Shown here piece after piece: positions 22,549 through 33,584 of a stretch of DNA of 64,000 bases. The number at the start of each line of letters is the position of its first letter. Position 1 is the first letter of the stretch. The notes below the pieces were generated by a model, which did not search any database, was not told where the DNA came from, and was given only the letters and a program-made list of their open reading frames with translations. Origin of the DNA: Diphasiastrum complanatum (taxonomy: Eukaryota > Streptophyta > Lycopodiopsida > Lycopodiales > Lycopodiaceae); contig CM055112.1 in the NCBI GenBank assembly GCA_029204225.1, positions 29,728,703 to 29,792,702 of the forward strand. Direction: 5' to 3'. The translations under genes and the position numbers were made by a program.

Positions 22549-24190
22549 TACCTCTAATTCTTGGGCCATAGGCTTGCGAGTACAATGCATCTTCTACGGG
22601 TGTCTGACATTACATTCCACGTAGATTTAATTACTTTGCCGACTCGGCCATGCGTTTATTCCCATTGTAAGTTACAAATCTTGGATGATCTCCTAGTTGC
22701 CAGCTCACTTGACTCACCTTATCAATAATTTGGCCCCTCTTAATCATCTCAAAATTCCATCTAGGTAATCTATGGGACTTAGGTGTAGAAGCCTTTTTTG
22801 TAGAAGATGTTGGTGGCAAACCTGTATTCAAACCTTAGGCTTCTCTTTTTACTTTGTGTTCTCCTCTTCAACTTGCTCATGACCACTATGCTCTTGTTGT
22901 GATTCTAAAATTTTCAACCAGATTCTCTCTAGTTGTCTCTAAAATTGGATCTTCACCAAAAATTGAAATACCAACTTTATTGTGCTCAAGATTTATGAAA
23001 CTAGAAGATGAACTTATCATGATCCTTTTAGCATCAACATCATATAGCCTGTAAGCTTTCTCTTCATCATCATAGACAAGAAATAAGCACATTGTAGTGT
23101 TGGAATCCAATTTTCCACCTATCTAAAGGAATATGTGCTTAAGCTATATTCACCCACAAGGACTCTCAAATGACACAAAGTTTGTAGAAGGAACAATGTG
23201 TAGAAGACCAATAATCATACTGTGTTTCTTCAACATCTGTAAACTTTGATAGGAAAAACGTTCGTGCCAAAATCTATTTTCAATACCAACTCTACAAACA
23301 CTCTACTCAATAATGGAAGCCTCCAAATGATAAAGCTTCCCTGAAGGTACTCCTTCAACTATGACTTCATTATTCTTATCTTATCCCTGATGAAACATTG
23401 CTATTCATCAAATTCAACAATCAAATGTTGCTTAGATAGCTAAAATTGAAAGTAGATTCTTATTCAAACTAGGAACATACTACAGTACATACTTTACGTC
23501 ACTAGTATGATTTGAAGGCATATGTACTTTACCAATCCTTTTCCTTTTATGTCATAAGCATAGTTGTCTGTTAGCTTTACATTTGGCCCATCATCTATAG
23601 GTGTAAACTTGTTCAACCATTATTGATGAGGTGTTTTGTGCATAGAAGCCCCTAAATCAATGTAGCACTCATCCTTTGATTCCTTTGACAAATCATTTGA
23701 TTCCTCACTTGCTATAGAAGCAAAGAAAGGCTTATGATTGATGAATAGCATTGTGTAAACTTCCTTGAAAAAAATCACCAACTTGTTTCTTCTTCTTTTA
23801 ATTGTACTTAATGTTTTTTGCACTCAAAGAAGAGATGACCACATTTACTACAATATTTGCAATATCCACCGCTTTGGAGTAAACCTGAATTTGCCACGCT
23901 TGTTCTCCTCCTTGTACTCTTCTTTTTATAATTTGCTTTTATTTTTCTTGCCTTTATCTCTTCTATTATTTTCCTAGAACTACTTCCTAGTATTTGAGTA
24001 CTGAATCTTGAACTATATGCATGCTAGTTGATCCCTCACCTTCATGATCATGGTCATAGTCATTGATAGACTCATTTGCATACATTCTCAAAATAGAAAG
24101 TTGGTTGTTAAGAAGTACACAAGAGTGATATGATGTCCCATGCTTGCTTTCCCATTGTTGCATTCCTTATGTGAGGTATGATAATTTCAT
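22549..24190 (-). pseudogene. Old copia element, gag to integrase (outer element, 5' part)
   Basis: From right to left on the minus strand: a zinc knuckle (CKYCSKCGHLFFECKK, about 23820-23870), a protease-like block YIDLGASMHKTPH (about 23620-23670, Asp-Leu-Gly instead of Asp-Ser-Gly), a degraded integrase, and the integrase C-terminal block LFLVYDDEEKAYRLYDVDAK (about 23000-23080). Stops are frequent. The RT start is lost or unrecognisable near the copia B insertion. Confidence 0.75.
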
Positions 24191-24212
24191 TCATAAATGA
24201 TGGTGGGTAGTA

Positions 24213-25010
24213 CTAGGTCAGTACGGCCCAAATGCATGATCTGATAATTTGGGTTTTCCTGATAACCTGAATTTTCAGACCTAACCACACTCTCTTATCC
24301 TGAACCTTCGCCAAAGAAACTATATACCTACGCTGACTAGGTGTTTCTGGAAGCTGTAGTTTCTTGACTAGGGTGTAATTGATGACATTATGGGTTACCC
24401 CATCATCCACCATTATTCGGATTGACTGATTACCAATTTTCCCATGCATGCGTACTAGGTAGTGAGGCCCAAAACTGGAGGGTCTCCCTAGCATAGCAGT
24501 GGTCAACTGGCAATGGTGTTCCTGATCTTCATGGAACACCTCAATTTCGGTAGCTGCTGAATCAATGGGGAAACTTATGGTTTGCACTAGGTATACTTGC
24601 TTGTTATCGGTCTTTTTATTGAAAGGTCCTTTAGGGCATTGTCTGATTGTATGTCCTTTACCCATACAAATAAAATACAACTTTTCTTGTTTGGCTATTT
24701 CATAATCTTCGCATTTTAATGGTTGTATGATTGCAGGGAGTTTCTGAGGACCGTCATTAGACTTATCAAATTTTTTCTTTTAAAGATTCTTTTTTTAAAG
24801 GAGGAATTTGACTGAGAAGGTTGCTCGTGTGCCCATTGAATCATCATAGATTTGAGCAAACTTAATAGCATGTTCTAGAGTAGTAGGTGAGCTACGCTGA
24901 TCTTCCACCTTAATAGATTGATGAATGTCCTTGCTCTCTATCACTTTTCCTCCATATCTCATGCTTTCTTTGGATTTTGCTAATTGTTGGATCTGATTGT
25001 TATTGGGATT
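24213..25010 (-). pseudogene. Gypsy gag-protease fragment
   Basis: A minus-strand frame of 155 codons begins in a damaged zinc knuckle (FICMGKGHTIRQCP, first Cys lost), then a linker, then a retropepsin-like site IMVDDGVTHNVIN (Asp-Asp-Gly). The upstream frame (to about 25010) gives a Gag tail with YDDSMG and stops. No RT is attached. It resembles the gypsy protease at about 57760 (FDDGSTHNFIN). Confidence 0.75.
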
Positions 25011-25349
25011 TCATGTTGTTATGCTTTTTATGAGAGAGAAAGGGAGAGAGAGAAAGAATAAGCTATCTTGTTGTGGATTGTAGTGTTAGTGGATGTAGCG
25101 TTAATGCTTAGGGTTAATGGATGTTAGAGTTAGATTTGGATCTTCCATTCATGCTAAAATCTGAACTATTTCATGGGAACGAATCTATGCGTGACAACTA
25201 ACTTCGTCCCTTTGATGCTAGATTGATTAGATCTTGGATGGAGGTTAGGCAAGGAAAGAAACCCACTACAATGTTATTGAAAACATTCAACAAAAGTTAA
25301 TTTTAAAAAAAAAATCTCTTTTATTTGAAAGATTATTGTATTTATGTAA
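25011..25349. other. Sequence without recognisable gene
   Basis: AT-rich, with a short purine stretch (gagagagaaagggagagagag near 25030). It ends at the AAAAT target duplication of the next element. Confidence 0.4.
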
Positions 25350-25354
25350 AAAAT
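25350..25354. repeat. Target site duplication AAAAT (left)
   Basis: AAAAT next to the LTR at 25355; identical bases at 30648-30652. Confidence 0.85.
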
Positions 25355-26177
25355 TGTGCAAGAAAGTACAAAAAGGACCAAGAGTGGATCCTAATCTGAT
25401 CCTCAAGAGGGATTGGTTGTCAGATTACTTGATCTATCAGTCTACTTCAGATTAAGATCAATCTAGATCAATTCTAGACACAAAATCCTAACAAGAACAA
25501 TCATTAATTGAAGGTAAGTGTACTTTCTAGTTTCACACGTGTGAAACACTGTCTGAGTACGGACTCCAACCTGAAAATCAAGTACACATTGATAGAACCT
25601 CAAAACAATCAAAACAAATGTAGACAAATGGAGAGAATCACTCAAAATTGCTTCCAAAACCAAGATTGGTGTCTCACAATGATTATGGCCAAATGTGGCT
25701 CTATATATACAATAAGTGGTACTGATCATCCCTTTGATCCCACATGTGTGAAGGTGCTTTGTCATATGATGATTCATCATGCAAAACTGACACTTGGACA
25801 AAACCTTCTATTTTGAGCACTTTTGATCCATTTTCCTTCTATATGGAGATCTGCTTGAAAATCTTCTAGAAGTTAAAATTCGTCTACTTCAGCTTATTCC
25901 ACACATGTGAGCTGTCCTCTACACATGGGATGTGACACCTAACCAAAGGATGTGGCTCATGCAAGCAATAGATTGATGCCATGTGTCATATGTGTAGAAA
26001 ACTAGTTTTTGGCCTTTTTAGCCACTAGAACTTGAATTAAATCATATATACGACCTATATGATTATGGTACATGACAAGTACACTATTTTCACACATGGA
26101 AACAGGCTCCACACATGTGTGTTTATCGATATACAAGATTTTTGGCCTCTACCAAGCTTATTTTTGCATTTTTCACA
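25355..26177 (-). repeat. 3' LTR of the non-autonomous element
   Basis: Minus strand TGTGAAAAATGC at 26177 to TTGCACA at 25355. It contains TATATATAG (25702-25709), the palindrome TTCACACGTGTGAA (about 25532-25545) and related cacatgtg forms near 25742, 25901 and 26112. Confidence 0.9.
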
Positions 26178-26187
26178 CTCCTCAAAA
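26178..26187 (-). promoter_or_regulatory. Purine tract before the 3' LTR
   Basis: Minus strand ATTTTTGAGGAG, then TGTGAAAA. Short but correctly placed, right after the stop codon of the long frame. Confidence 0.55.
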
Positions 26188-26189
26188 AT

Positions 26190-27098
26190 CTAGCTTGGTA
26201 GATCTAGCTTGATGGAAAACATGATGATCTTGAACTTGACTCCATGGGCTGAATTGGTCTTTGCTGGTTCAAAAGGTGTGAAGAACAGCCAATGAGCTTC
26301 ATGTTGATCTGAAATCACCATATCCATGATAGTGCTTCTTTGAATGTTGACATCTTTGATGAACTTGAGAGCTTTGCACCATCCTAGCATCTTCGAAATT
26401 GATTCCTTCCAAATTTCATGTAGATTCTTGACTTTAAGGCTTGCTCCTTCTTCAAGTGCATGCTCCTCCATGAGAAAATAAAGATTTTTTCTTGACTTAT
26501 TAGGATCACAAAGATCTAACATCATGTTACCATGATCTAGAGAATTAGACTTATCCAAATTGGCAAGATTATGCATGCTATAATAACAAAGTGTTTGCAT
26601 CATATCTTCATGCTTGTTTACCATGCTAATCTCAGATCCAATGAGGCTAAATACTTCATTATGGAGATAAGTGTCTTTAGAAGATGATTCACTTACTCTC
26701 ATAAAGAGTTTACAATTTGCCTCAATACAAATTTTCAAACTATGAGTGAACAAATCACTTTTGCTCTTACATGACTCAAGAGTATGCATTTGATGAAATA
26801 ACCATTTTCTTTCTAATTGATTTGAAATCAATTTCAACCTCTTAAGAACATCATCTATGTTCTCAAGAGAGACTTCATACTCAGCTAGTATGGCTTTACT
26901 CCAATTTGGAGATGCAATGATCTCACTAAAGCAAATTGATTTATCAAATGACATAAGAGAAGTAAGTATGAGATGTATACCACATGAGATATGCTCCTCT
27001 TTCCCTTGAAATGTGAGCCACATGGAATCAACCATATTTCTTGAGTTTCTTTTTGGAATCACAACTTGAGAAGATCTCTCCTCCTCAATCCTTCGCAC
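26190..27098 (-). CDS. Non-autonomous element frame, second half
   Basis: 302 codons open, in the same frame as the upstream half; only one TAA (27117-27119) and seven more sense codons lie between this Met and the first half. It begins with a Ser/Arg/Glu linker (RRIEEERSSQVVIPKRN) like the integrase-RT linker of copia, then FSEIIASPNWSKAILAEYE, which resembles the start of copia RT. It continues without any RT active site. A second copy of a short module (CKLFMRVSESSSKDTYLH, about 26650-26740) is present. Ends LDLPS like copia B. Function unknown. Confidence 0.6.
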   Translation of the reverse strand: MRRIEEERSSQVVIPKRNSRNMVDSMWLTFQGKEEHISCGIHLILTSLMSFDKSICFSEIIASPNWSKAILAEYEVSLENIDDVLKRLKLISNQLERKWLFHQMHTLESCKSKSDLFTHSLKICIEANCKLFMRVSESSSKDTYLHNEVFSLIGSEISMVNKHEDMMQTLCYYSMHNLANLDKSNSLDHGNMMLDLCDPNKSRKNLYFLMEEHALEEGASLKVKNLHEIWKESISKMLGWCKALKFIKDVNIQRSTIMDMVISDQHEAHWLFFTPFEPAKTNSAHGVKFKIIMFSIKLDLPS

Positions 27099-27116
27099 AC
27101 TTGAACCTTGAGATGA

Positions 27117-28150
27117 TTATTTAAGATCCTCTTCATGGTGCTCCTTCTTGATGGAAATCCGAGACCTCCATGTCTCATAATGATCACAACAAGTATGACC
27201 ATTCAATATGCACTTCCTATGATTATCAAGATTACTTATGCTAGAAACATAAGTCCAAAAATCACCACAACTTGGCATGATTTTTCCAATATTGAAATCA
27301 CAAGGTATTTCCATCTTAATAAGGCTAACTACTTGCTTATGGATATAAGTGTCCACTTTAGATGCTTCACTTATTCTCATAAGAAGTTTACAACTTGCCT
27401 TTAAGATTGAAAACTTACAATTCTCATCTTTATGAATGAACACATCATTTATGATCTTATTGAAACCAAAAGATCCTACATTATGAAGATATTTCCATTT
27501 CCTTGACTTCATAACTAATGTAAGCTTACAAGGAAAACATATTTTGCTATCTTTTAAGGCATCATACTCAACTAGTATTGCCTTAATCCACCTTTGAGAT
27601 ACAAAATTCTTTTCAAAGCAAAATGGTTCTTCATAAGTTGACATGAGAGCATAAATGAAACTATTTTCATTTTGTGATTGCTCCTTATTCTTGATTGATT
27701 TCTCTTGGATAATAACAATAAGCTTGAATTTGTCCAAAGTTCCAAGCAAAATACTTTCCAAGGACATAAAATAAATCCAAGTTACTTTCATGAAAGTGAC
27801 ATCTATCTTTGCATCTTGAACCAAACAATGCACTTCCAAATGAAAAATTTCAAAAGATTTGACATGTGTTGTGATGGATTCTTGAAGACAAATCTTGCAG
27901 GTCCTTGTGAGACTCCAAGCCTCATTCACCTTTCCACAAAGGAAACACCTTTCCTTGGACTTGTCCTTCTTGTATTTGCATTTTGAACTTGATGCTCCAT
28001 CCTTCACCTCGGCCCCCTTGCTTTGGTTCTCCTTGGATGGATTGGTCTTCTTTTTGTAGCATCTTGAGAAAATATATCCTTCCTTGCCACAAAGGTTGCA
28101 CTTAGGATCCTTTCTTTCCTTCAATAGGATGCCACCTACTGATGCCATGT
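27117..28150 (-). CDS. Non-autonomous element frame, first half (zinc knuckles and RT-start-like segment)
   Basis: From MASVGGILLKERKDPKC (start chosen because it resembles a copia Gag start and leads straight into the knuckle) the frame has CNLCGKEGYIFSRC and a partial knuckle CFLCGKVNEAW. Then FCFEKNFVSQRWIKAILVEYD, like the first residues of copia RT, and a module with CKLLMRISEASKVDTYIH (about 27315-27400). An in-frame extension upstream reaches 28226. It ends in TAA at 27117-27119. Gag core, protease, integrase and RT catalytic parts are absent. RNA binding by the knuckles is a reasonable inference. Confidence 0.6.
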
Positions 28151-28226
28151 GAATAAAAACCTGTGATATGATTCTACAAATGTAATTTGTGACTTTCAAG
28201 AGACTAGATTTGAACATCTTCAACAA

Positions 28227-29811
28227 TCTAGAAGGATCTACAAAAGATCTAGCTCACAAACCTAAGAATCAATCTTCACAGTAATGACTAGTCACTTGGA
28301 AACTTTGCTTTGCTCACTAAGACAAAAGCACACAATCTTTGAATCAAATCACTAAAGAAATCAGATCCAATCTCCTATTGGACTCATCAAATACCAATGA
28401 CTCTTTCTTTTGAAAGTTGAAATGGATATGAAAAAGATTTGACACCTAGATTTTCCTTTTCACTTGACTAGTTCTCTCAACACTTGAGATTCTTGAACAA
28501 AAGATGGGTTTTGTTTCAAATACATGAAAATCAAACTTAATCACTTCTTTTGAACTCACTCTTGACCCAAATAGTCTCACACTTGATATTTAGAATGAAT
28601 TTGATTTGATTTGACAACAAATTATACCACCAATTTTTCACAAAGCTTAAAAATTTAGACAACTAGAGATTCACAAAGATCTCAACCATGCATGCATACT
28701 CAAATATGGACTCCTCCTCATTCTAGACATCCAATGGGATCTCAAATTGACCCTCACACTCTCACAAAGAAAGTTGAATAGAACTAATTTGAGTTTCATG
28801 CATACTATGTCAATTTTTGCTCAACAAATTGAATTCAATCACTCCTATTGGATTCCACCAATTACTCTACCTTTTAAGACTTGGAATGAATTCAAAATCA
28901 AAAGTTGTGATTCTTCTCACTAAGATATTGTGCTTCAAAGAGCTAATGCCACTTAGAAAGATTTGATCACTTAGGAGAAGACAAAATCTCCACCAATAAC
29001 AACTCAAAATGAGCTTCTAGATCTTGCCCTCTACAAAGGAAGGAACTCTTAGAAAATTGGATCTCTCTCTACACATTTGCCATAGACACCTTAATGACTC
29101 TTTTCAAACCTTACAATCACTCAAACAAATTGAGTAGGGTTGAACAATGTGACTTGGATCTCAATCTCTTTTCTAGAACTCTCAATTTAAGCCAATCTAT
29201 GTCAAATTCTACAAAAGATTTGCATAGATGCTCTATATGCACTAGAAACTCTCAAAGGTTTAACTTGGAGGACAGATCCAAGGATGTTTTCTAGCAAATT
29301 GATGCTTATAAACTTGACCCTATCACTCTTGAACAAATCTAGAGTGATGGTACAATGGATTTCAACCTCTCACCTTGCATATCACTCCTTAATCTATGAT
29401 TTTTAGGAAAATCTCTCTTAACTTCAACATACACTCAAAAAATCAGAGAAAATCATTTAATGCTCCTAATTCAAGCTTCAATTTTGATTTTTTGGCTGAT
29501 CTAATCCAAGAACTAATCAAGGGATTAGATTCTCTATAGAAAATGCTTGATTTTGCACTAAAAATCTCTCAATTTGGGTGTGCGAGTCAAATTGTACAAA
29601 TTTTTGAATTTTCTCAGCCAAAACCGGAGCTGTTCGGCCTCACACGTGTGAAAAGGGTTCCTACAGCCCACAACAAGATCTGGACCAAAAATTTTGAGGA
29701 TAGCTATCAAATCCAACTCGCTACACAAAATTTGACTAGTTTCCAAAAAACTGCTAATTTTGGCTTTGATTTGGATTAACCCTATCAATTTCAACAAAAA
29801 CTCTTGTACTT
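28227..29811 (-). other. Long untranslated leader of the non-autonomous element
   Basis: 1.6 kb without a convincing frame on the sense strand, AT-rich, with a CACACGTGTG palindrome at 29641-29650 shortly before the PBS. Copia B has one at the equivalent place (21459). Confidence 0.65.
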
Positions 29812-29824
29812 GGCTCTGATACCA
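29812..29824 (-). promoter_or_regulatory. Primer binding site (initiator-Met tRNA)
   Basis: TGGTATCAGAGCC on the minus strand directly inside the 5' LTR end (...TTGCACA). Perfect match to the common plant copia site. Confidence 0.9.
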
Positions 29825-30647
29825 TGTGCAAAAAAGTACAAAAAGGACCAAGAGTGGATCCTAATCTGATCCTCAAGAGAGATTGGTTGTCAAATTACTT
29901 GATCTATCAATCTACTTCAGATTAAGATCAATCTAGATCAATTCTAGACACAAAATCCTAACAAGAACAATCATTAATTGAAGGTAAGTGTACTTTCTGG
30001 TTTCACACGTGTGAAACACTGTCTGAGTACGGACTCCAACCTAAAAATCAAGTACACATTGATAGAACCTCAAAACAATCAAAACAAATGTAGACAAATG
30101 GAGAGAATCACTCAAAATTGCTTCCAAAACCAAGATTGGTGTCTCACAATGATTATGGCCAAATGTGGCTCTATATATACAATAAGTGGTACTGATCATC
30201 CCTTTGATCCCACATGTGTGAAGGTGCTTTGTCATATGATGATTCATCATGCAAAACTGACACTTGGACAAAACCTTCTATTTTGAGCAATTTTGCTCCA
30301 TTTTCCTTCTATATGGAGATCTACTTGAAAATCTTCTAGAAGTTAAAATTCGTCTACTTCAGCTTATTCCACACATGTGAGCTGTCCTCTACACATGGGA
30401 TGTGACACCTAACCAAAGGATGTGGCTCATGCAAGCAATAGATTGATGCCATGTGTCATATGTCTAGAAAACTAGTTTTTGGCCTTTTTAGCCACTAGAA
30501 CTTGAATTAAATCATATGTACAACCTATATGATTATGGTACATGACAAGTACACTATTTTTACACGTGGGAACAGGCTCCACACATGTGTGTTTATCTAT
30601 ATACAAGATTTTTGGCCTCTACCAAGCTTATTTTTGCATTTTTCACA
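29825..30647 (-). repeat. 5' LTR of the non-autonomous element (823 bp)
   Basis: Same length as the 3' LTR. TATATATAG at 30172-30179 is the likely promoter; the palindrome TTCACACGTGTGAA is at about 30002-30015. The AAAAT duplication follows at 30648. Confidence 0.9.
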
Positions 30648-30652
30648 AAAAT

Positions 30653-31268
30653 GTTTATTCCTTAGATTGTTTTTGATTATTTTTTTGTTAAATGATTTTA
30701 TTGTTAGTAATATTTGTTAGAAATTAAGCATGTCTTTTTAAATTCTAGATTTGTTTAGTTTATTTGGTTGTTAAAATACAAATATCAAATCACAAACAGG
30801 TTATCAAATTTATGTGTTGCTTGGTTCTTTCTAGTCTCATATGCTCTGCCAAGCAGCCTAACTTCTGAGCCTGAGAAGAGTGTAAACTACAATTTCTGGC
30901 ATCATTTCTGGTCTTCTACACAAGATCTTGATGGTCAGTTCTATAGTTGTTCCTTGTAGTGTATTCACCATGCCTGTCAGAGGATACCTTCAAGGTTTCG
31001 AACGCTTTGTTGTTTATGATTGGGCACTTGTCAATGGGTCAGCTAACTATGTTACAGGGCAAGCCATAGCGAACAAGCTTAAGATTTGCAATGCAGCATA
31101 GTTGCTCGTGGCAGTTGCTCGATTCTCGTGACTCTAGGAGCTGTAACAAACATTTGGAATGCTTATCTACTTGCTAAAAATCAAAAAACTACTCTAAACA
31201 TGATTGAAAAACATAATCAAACTAGGTCTGATCATCCATCCATCTTTCTTTTTTGTGTTTCCATCAAA
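30653..31268. other. Unassigned stretch with small coding-like frames
   Basis: No recognisable gene. Two short plus-strand frames look more protein-like than the surroundings: 30768-30959 (ending HHFWSSTQDLDGQFYSCSL) and 30970-31101 (MPVRGYLQGFERFVVYDWAL..., 43 codons). They are in different frames and lack supporting splice signals. They could be captured exon pieces or the leader of the copia fragment at 31269. Confidence 0.3.
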
Positions 31269-31710
31269 ATGACTTCCATTAGTAGTTTTTTGTTGGAACC
31301 TAGTGAGACACTAACCCATCTAGCTGTGACTTGTGGAAGGTGAGGATGGAGTCTATTCTAGTACTCCAAGATCTCATGGATACAATGTTGGAAATTGAGG
31401 AGGAGCCTCAAGAGATATCCAAGTTTAAGAAGAGACGTAGGTGGTTGCATTTTAGGCCAAGAGTCCTTGCAATCTATTTATGAGTCCAAGAACACTACCA
31501 TACTTTTAACTCTTAGAAATCAAATCCTTCAATCATATCAAAAGAAAGGAGAGAATGCACATTCTTTTGTCATGAAACTTAAGGACTTAAATACGGAGTT
31601 TTGGACATGAGATAAAGGAGGAGGAACTTGTTCAGGTCATTATGAATGGATTGATTTCTGATTTTTCACATCTTGTTCAATCTTATGATATCATGGGGAA
31701 GCTCCCATCC
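31269..31710 (+). pseudogene. Copia gag fragment (plus strand)
   Basis: Starts MTSISSFLLEPSE at 31269, then after a shift WRMESILVLQDLMDTML, then segments like SYQKKGENAHSFVMKLKDLN and EELVQVIMNGLISDFSHLVQS. These parallel copia B gag block for block (MSSMGEYLLESSE, WKVRMESLLV, LVQIILNGLGDEF). Frameshifted and ending at about 31710 without zinc knuckle. Confidence 0.75.
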
Positions 31711-31859
31711 ATAATGACTTGCAGGGAGTGCGAAAACTTTGATTTAAAACCTTCAAAATATCTATAAGGATCTACAAGCAAGAGAGTTTGCACACTCCAA
31801 AAACTAGATTGATAGAACTCAAATTTTTGCATACAACAAAACTAGCTTTTGGTTGTGGC

Positions 31860-32990
31860 AAGCGCTCTTGTACACAAGATGAAATCATCCATCAAACCTT
31901 AGTCCTTACATTCAAAGGAACATGAATAAAGCAAATGAATCCAAAAATCCTCAAATGATCGACTTTTGGCTTCTTCTTATACAACAACTCACATGGTGTT
32001 TTTCCTCCAATAGCAAGACTAGGCAACCTAATGCACACTAGTAAGAGCCTCACCCCAATATGACTTTGGAAGAGAGGAATCCACTTCACAGCCTTTGCAC
32101 ATTCACATAAAGTTTGTTTTTTCCTCTCATCCACCCCATTTTGTTGAGATAAGTAGGAACAAGTGAGCTCCTTTTTTATGCCATGGTGCTCACAATACTC
32201 TTGAAACTTTGTGGAGATGTACTCCACACCTCCACCCGTCGTCAAAACCTTGATCTTGATATTGATGCCAAATTGGTTCTCTACAAGTGCTTTAAACTTT
32301 AACAAACATGGTGGCACCACCATTGCTTTATTTGATGAAAAGTGACTCTCCAAAGGAAAAAGCAAAATTTTGAGGAGATGAAGTAGACCTTGGAAATGCC
32401 ATCCTATGTGCTTTTGCCAATGCACATGCTTCACAAGCCTTACCGTCACTTGACATAGATTTGGAAAACCAATTGTCGTCTCTTCCTTGATCATGGAATG
32501 CATGGATAGTTGGAATGGACCAACCTCTTGTGCTAAAGCTCATCTTTAGACATCTTGCTCTCAGCCATCAACCCACAAATGTTAGCTCCATTTAGCATCC
32601 AACTTAAAAAACATTCCAAAACTTGTCCCTCTTGCTACCACCTTACTATCACTCTTGATCAAGCAAGCATCCACACCAAAATTAACATGAAGACCATCAT
32701 CAAGCATTTGACCAATGCTAACTAGGTGAATTTTGGTGATATTTGGCACATAAAGCTCACCATCTAGCTTTAAGATCTTGGGGGGTCCTAGATCTATTGG
32801 CACATTACCACTTACCCAATTTTGTACTCATTATCATTTGCAGTATAAATGAACTTTCTACTGCCTTCATAAGTGCAAGATGAGTGAAAGATCCTCTTTG
32901 GCTAGTCATATGAGAGCTAGCACCACTATCTATCCACCAAGAATTTGTAATAAATGAAGAATGATCTTAATATGGTTAATCAAACCGACC
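31860..32990 (-). pseudogene. Copia protease to integrase fragment (minus strand)
   Basis: Right to left: protease SWWIDSGASSHMTSQ (about 32890-32945), GELYVPNITKIHLVSIGQ (about 32700-32760), finger remnant CEACALAKAH (about 32395-32440), integrase core with QNGVDERKKQT carrying the Glu (about 32115-32150). The second catalytic Asp region reads LTTGGGVEY in place of an L-x-S-D-N-G-G-E-Y pattern, so that Asp is gone. Ends with the C-terminal core block LRIFGFICFIHVPLN. Confidence 0.8.
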
Positions 32991-33194
32991 TATAACTGGA
33001 AGTTGTATAATTAAGTACAATCAAGAAAATGGCCGCAAGTTATACACCTCCAATGTTGATGTCGAGACATGAGGCAAGAAAGGCCTAATAACAAGTGAGA
33101 CTTTCACTTGAGAGGATTAACACCAAGCTCAAGGTATTAGGTGTTCCCATTACATTCGTGCATGAGAATCCCAAAGCATGAAAGAAAAACATCT

Positions 33195-33570
33195 CACACA
33201 TTGATTGAACCTGTTACTTGAGATGATGGTTCAGCAAGCCGATTCATTTCCTCCATTACAACATCAAAAAATTCATATTCTAAATAAATAGTCTAAGGCG
33301 ACGTTTCCCTAGTATCGACCCTTCTTTGGAGTTGTTATTGCAATGTGGCTAATTGAGTTCTCAAGGTAGATAGGTCTACATGATCTTGTGGATTAGAACA
33401 CATTCCATAATGAGTCGATGGTGATGACTTTTTATGGTCGCTGCCTTCCTCTTCGTCGTCATCATCATCTAACTATTCCATATCGGCTTCTTGAAATACT
33501 GTAGCTGATAGGGCTTCATTTTCTTTGCATAGTGGCTCTACAATTTTTACTTTAAACAATTCAATACTTC
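33195..33570 (-). pseudogene. Unknown acidic coding remnant
   Basis: One minus-strand frame reads about 120 codons with three stops and protein-like composition: EPLCKENEALSATVFQEADM, an acidic run DDDDDEEEGSD, then DHVDLSTLRTQLATLQ and a tail MEEMNRLAEPSSQVTGSINV. I do not recognise it. It could be the end of a transposase or a retroelement Gag; nothing decisive is visible. Confidence 0.3.
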
Positions 33571-33584
33571 TCCAATTTGACTTT

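Larger units (their letters stand above)
25355..30647 (-). mobile_element. Non-autonomous copia-type LTR element (5.3 kb, complete)
   Basis: Two 823-bp LTRs differing at roughly 2% of positions by eye, a target duplication AAAAT, a PBS and a short purine tract mark an intact, relatively recent insertion on the minus strand. The inside has a 1.6-kb untranslated leader and one long frame; there is no protease, integrase core, RT active site or RNase H. The frame ends LDLPS next to the purine tract, like copia B, and the two families share promoter palindromes, so copia B-like relatives are plausible helpers (inference). Confidence 0.9.

Noticed and set aside
25508-25816. 102-codon plus-strand frame, repeated at 29978-30286
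   Set aside because: It appears twice because it is in the two LTRs of the non-autonomous element; antisense to the element and without coding signs.
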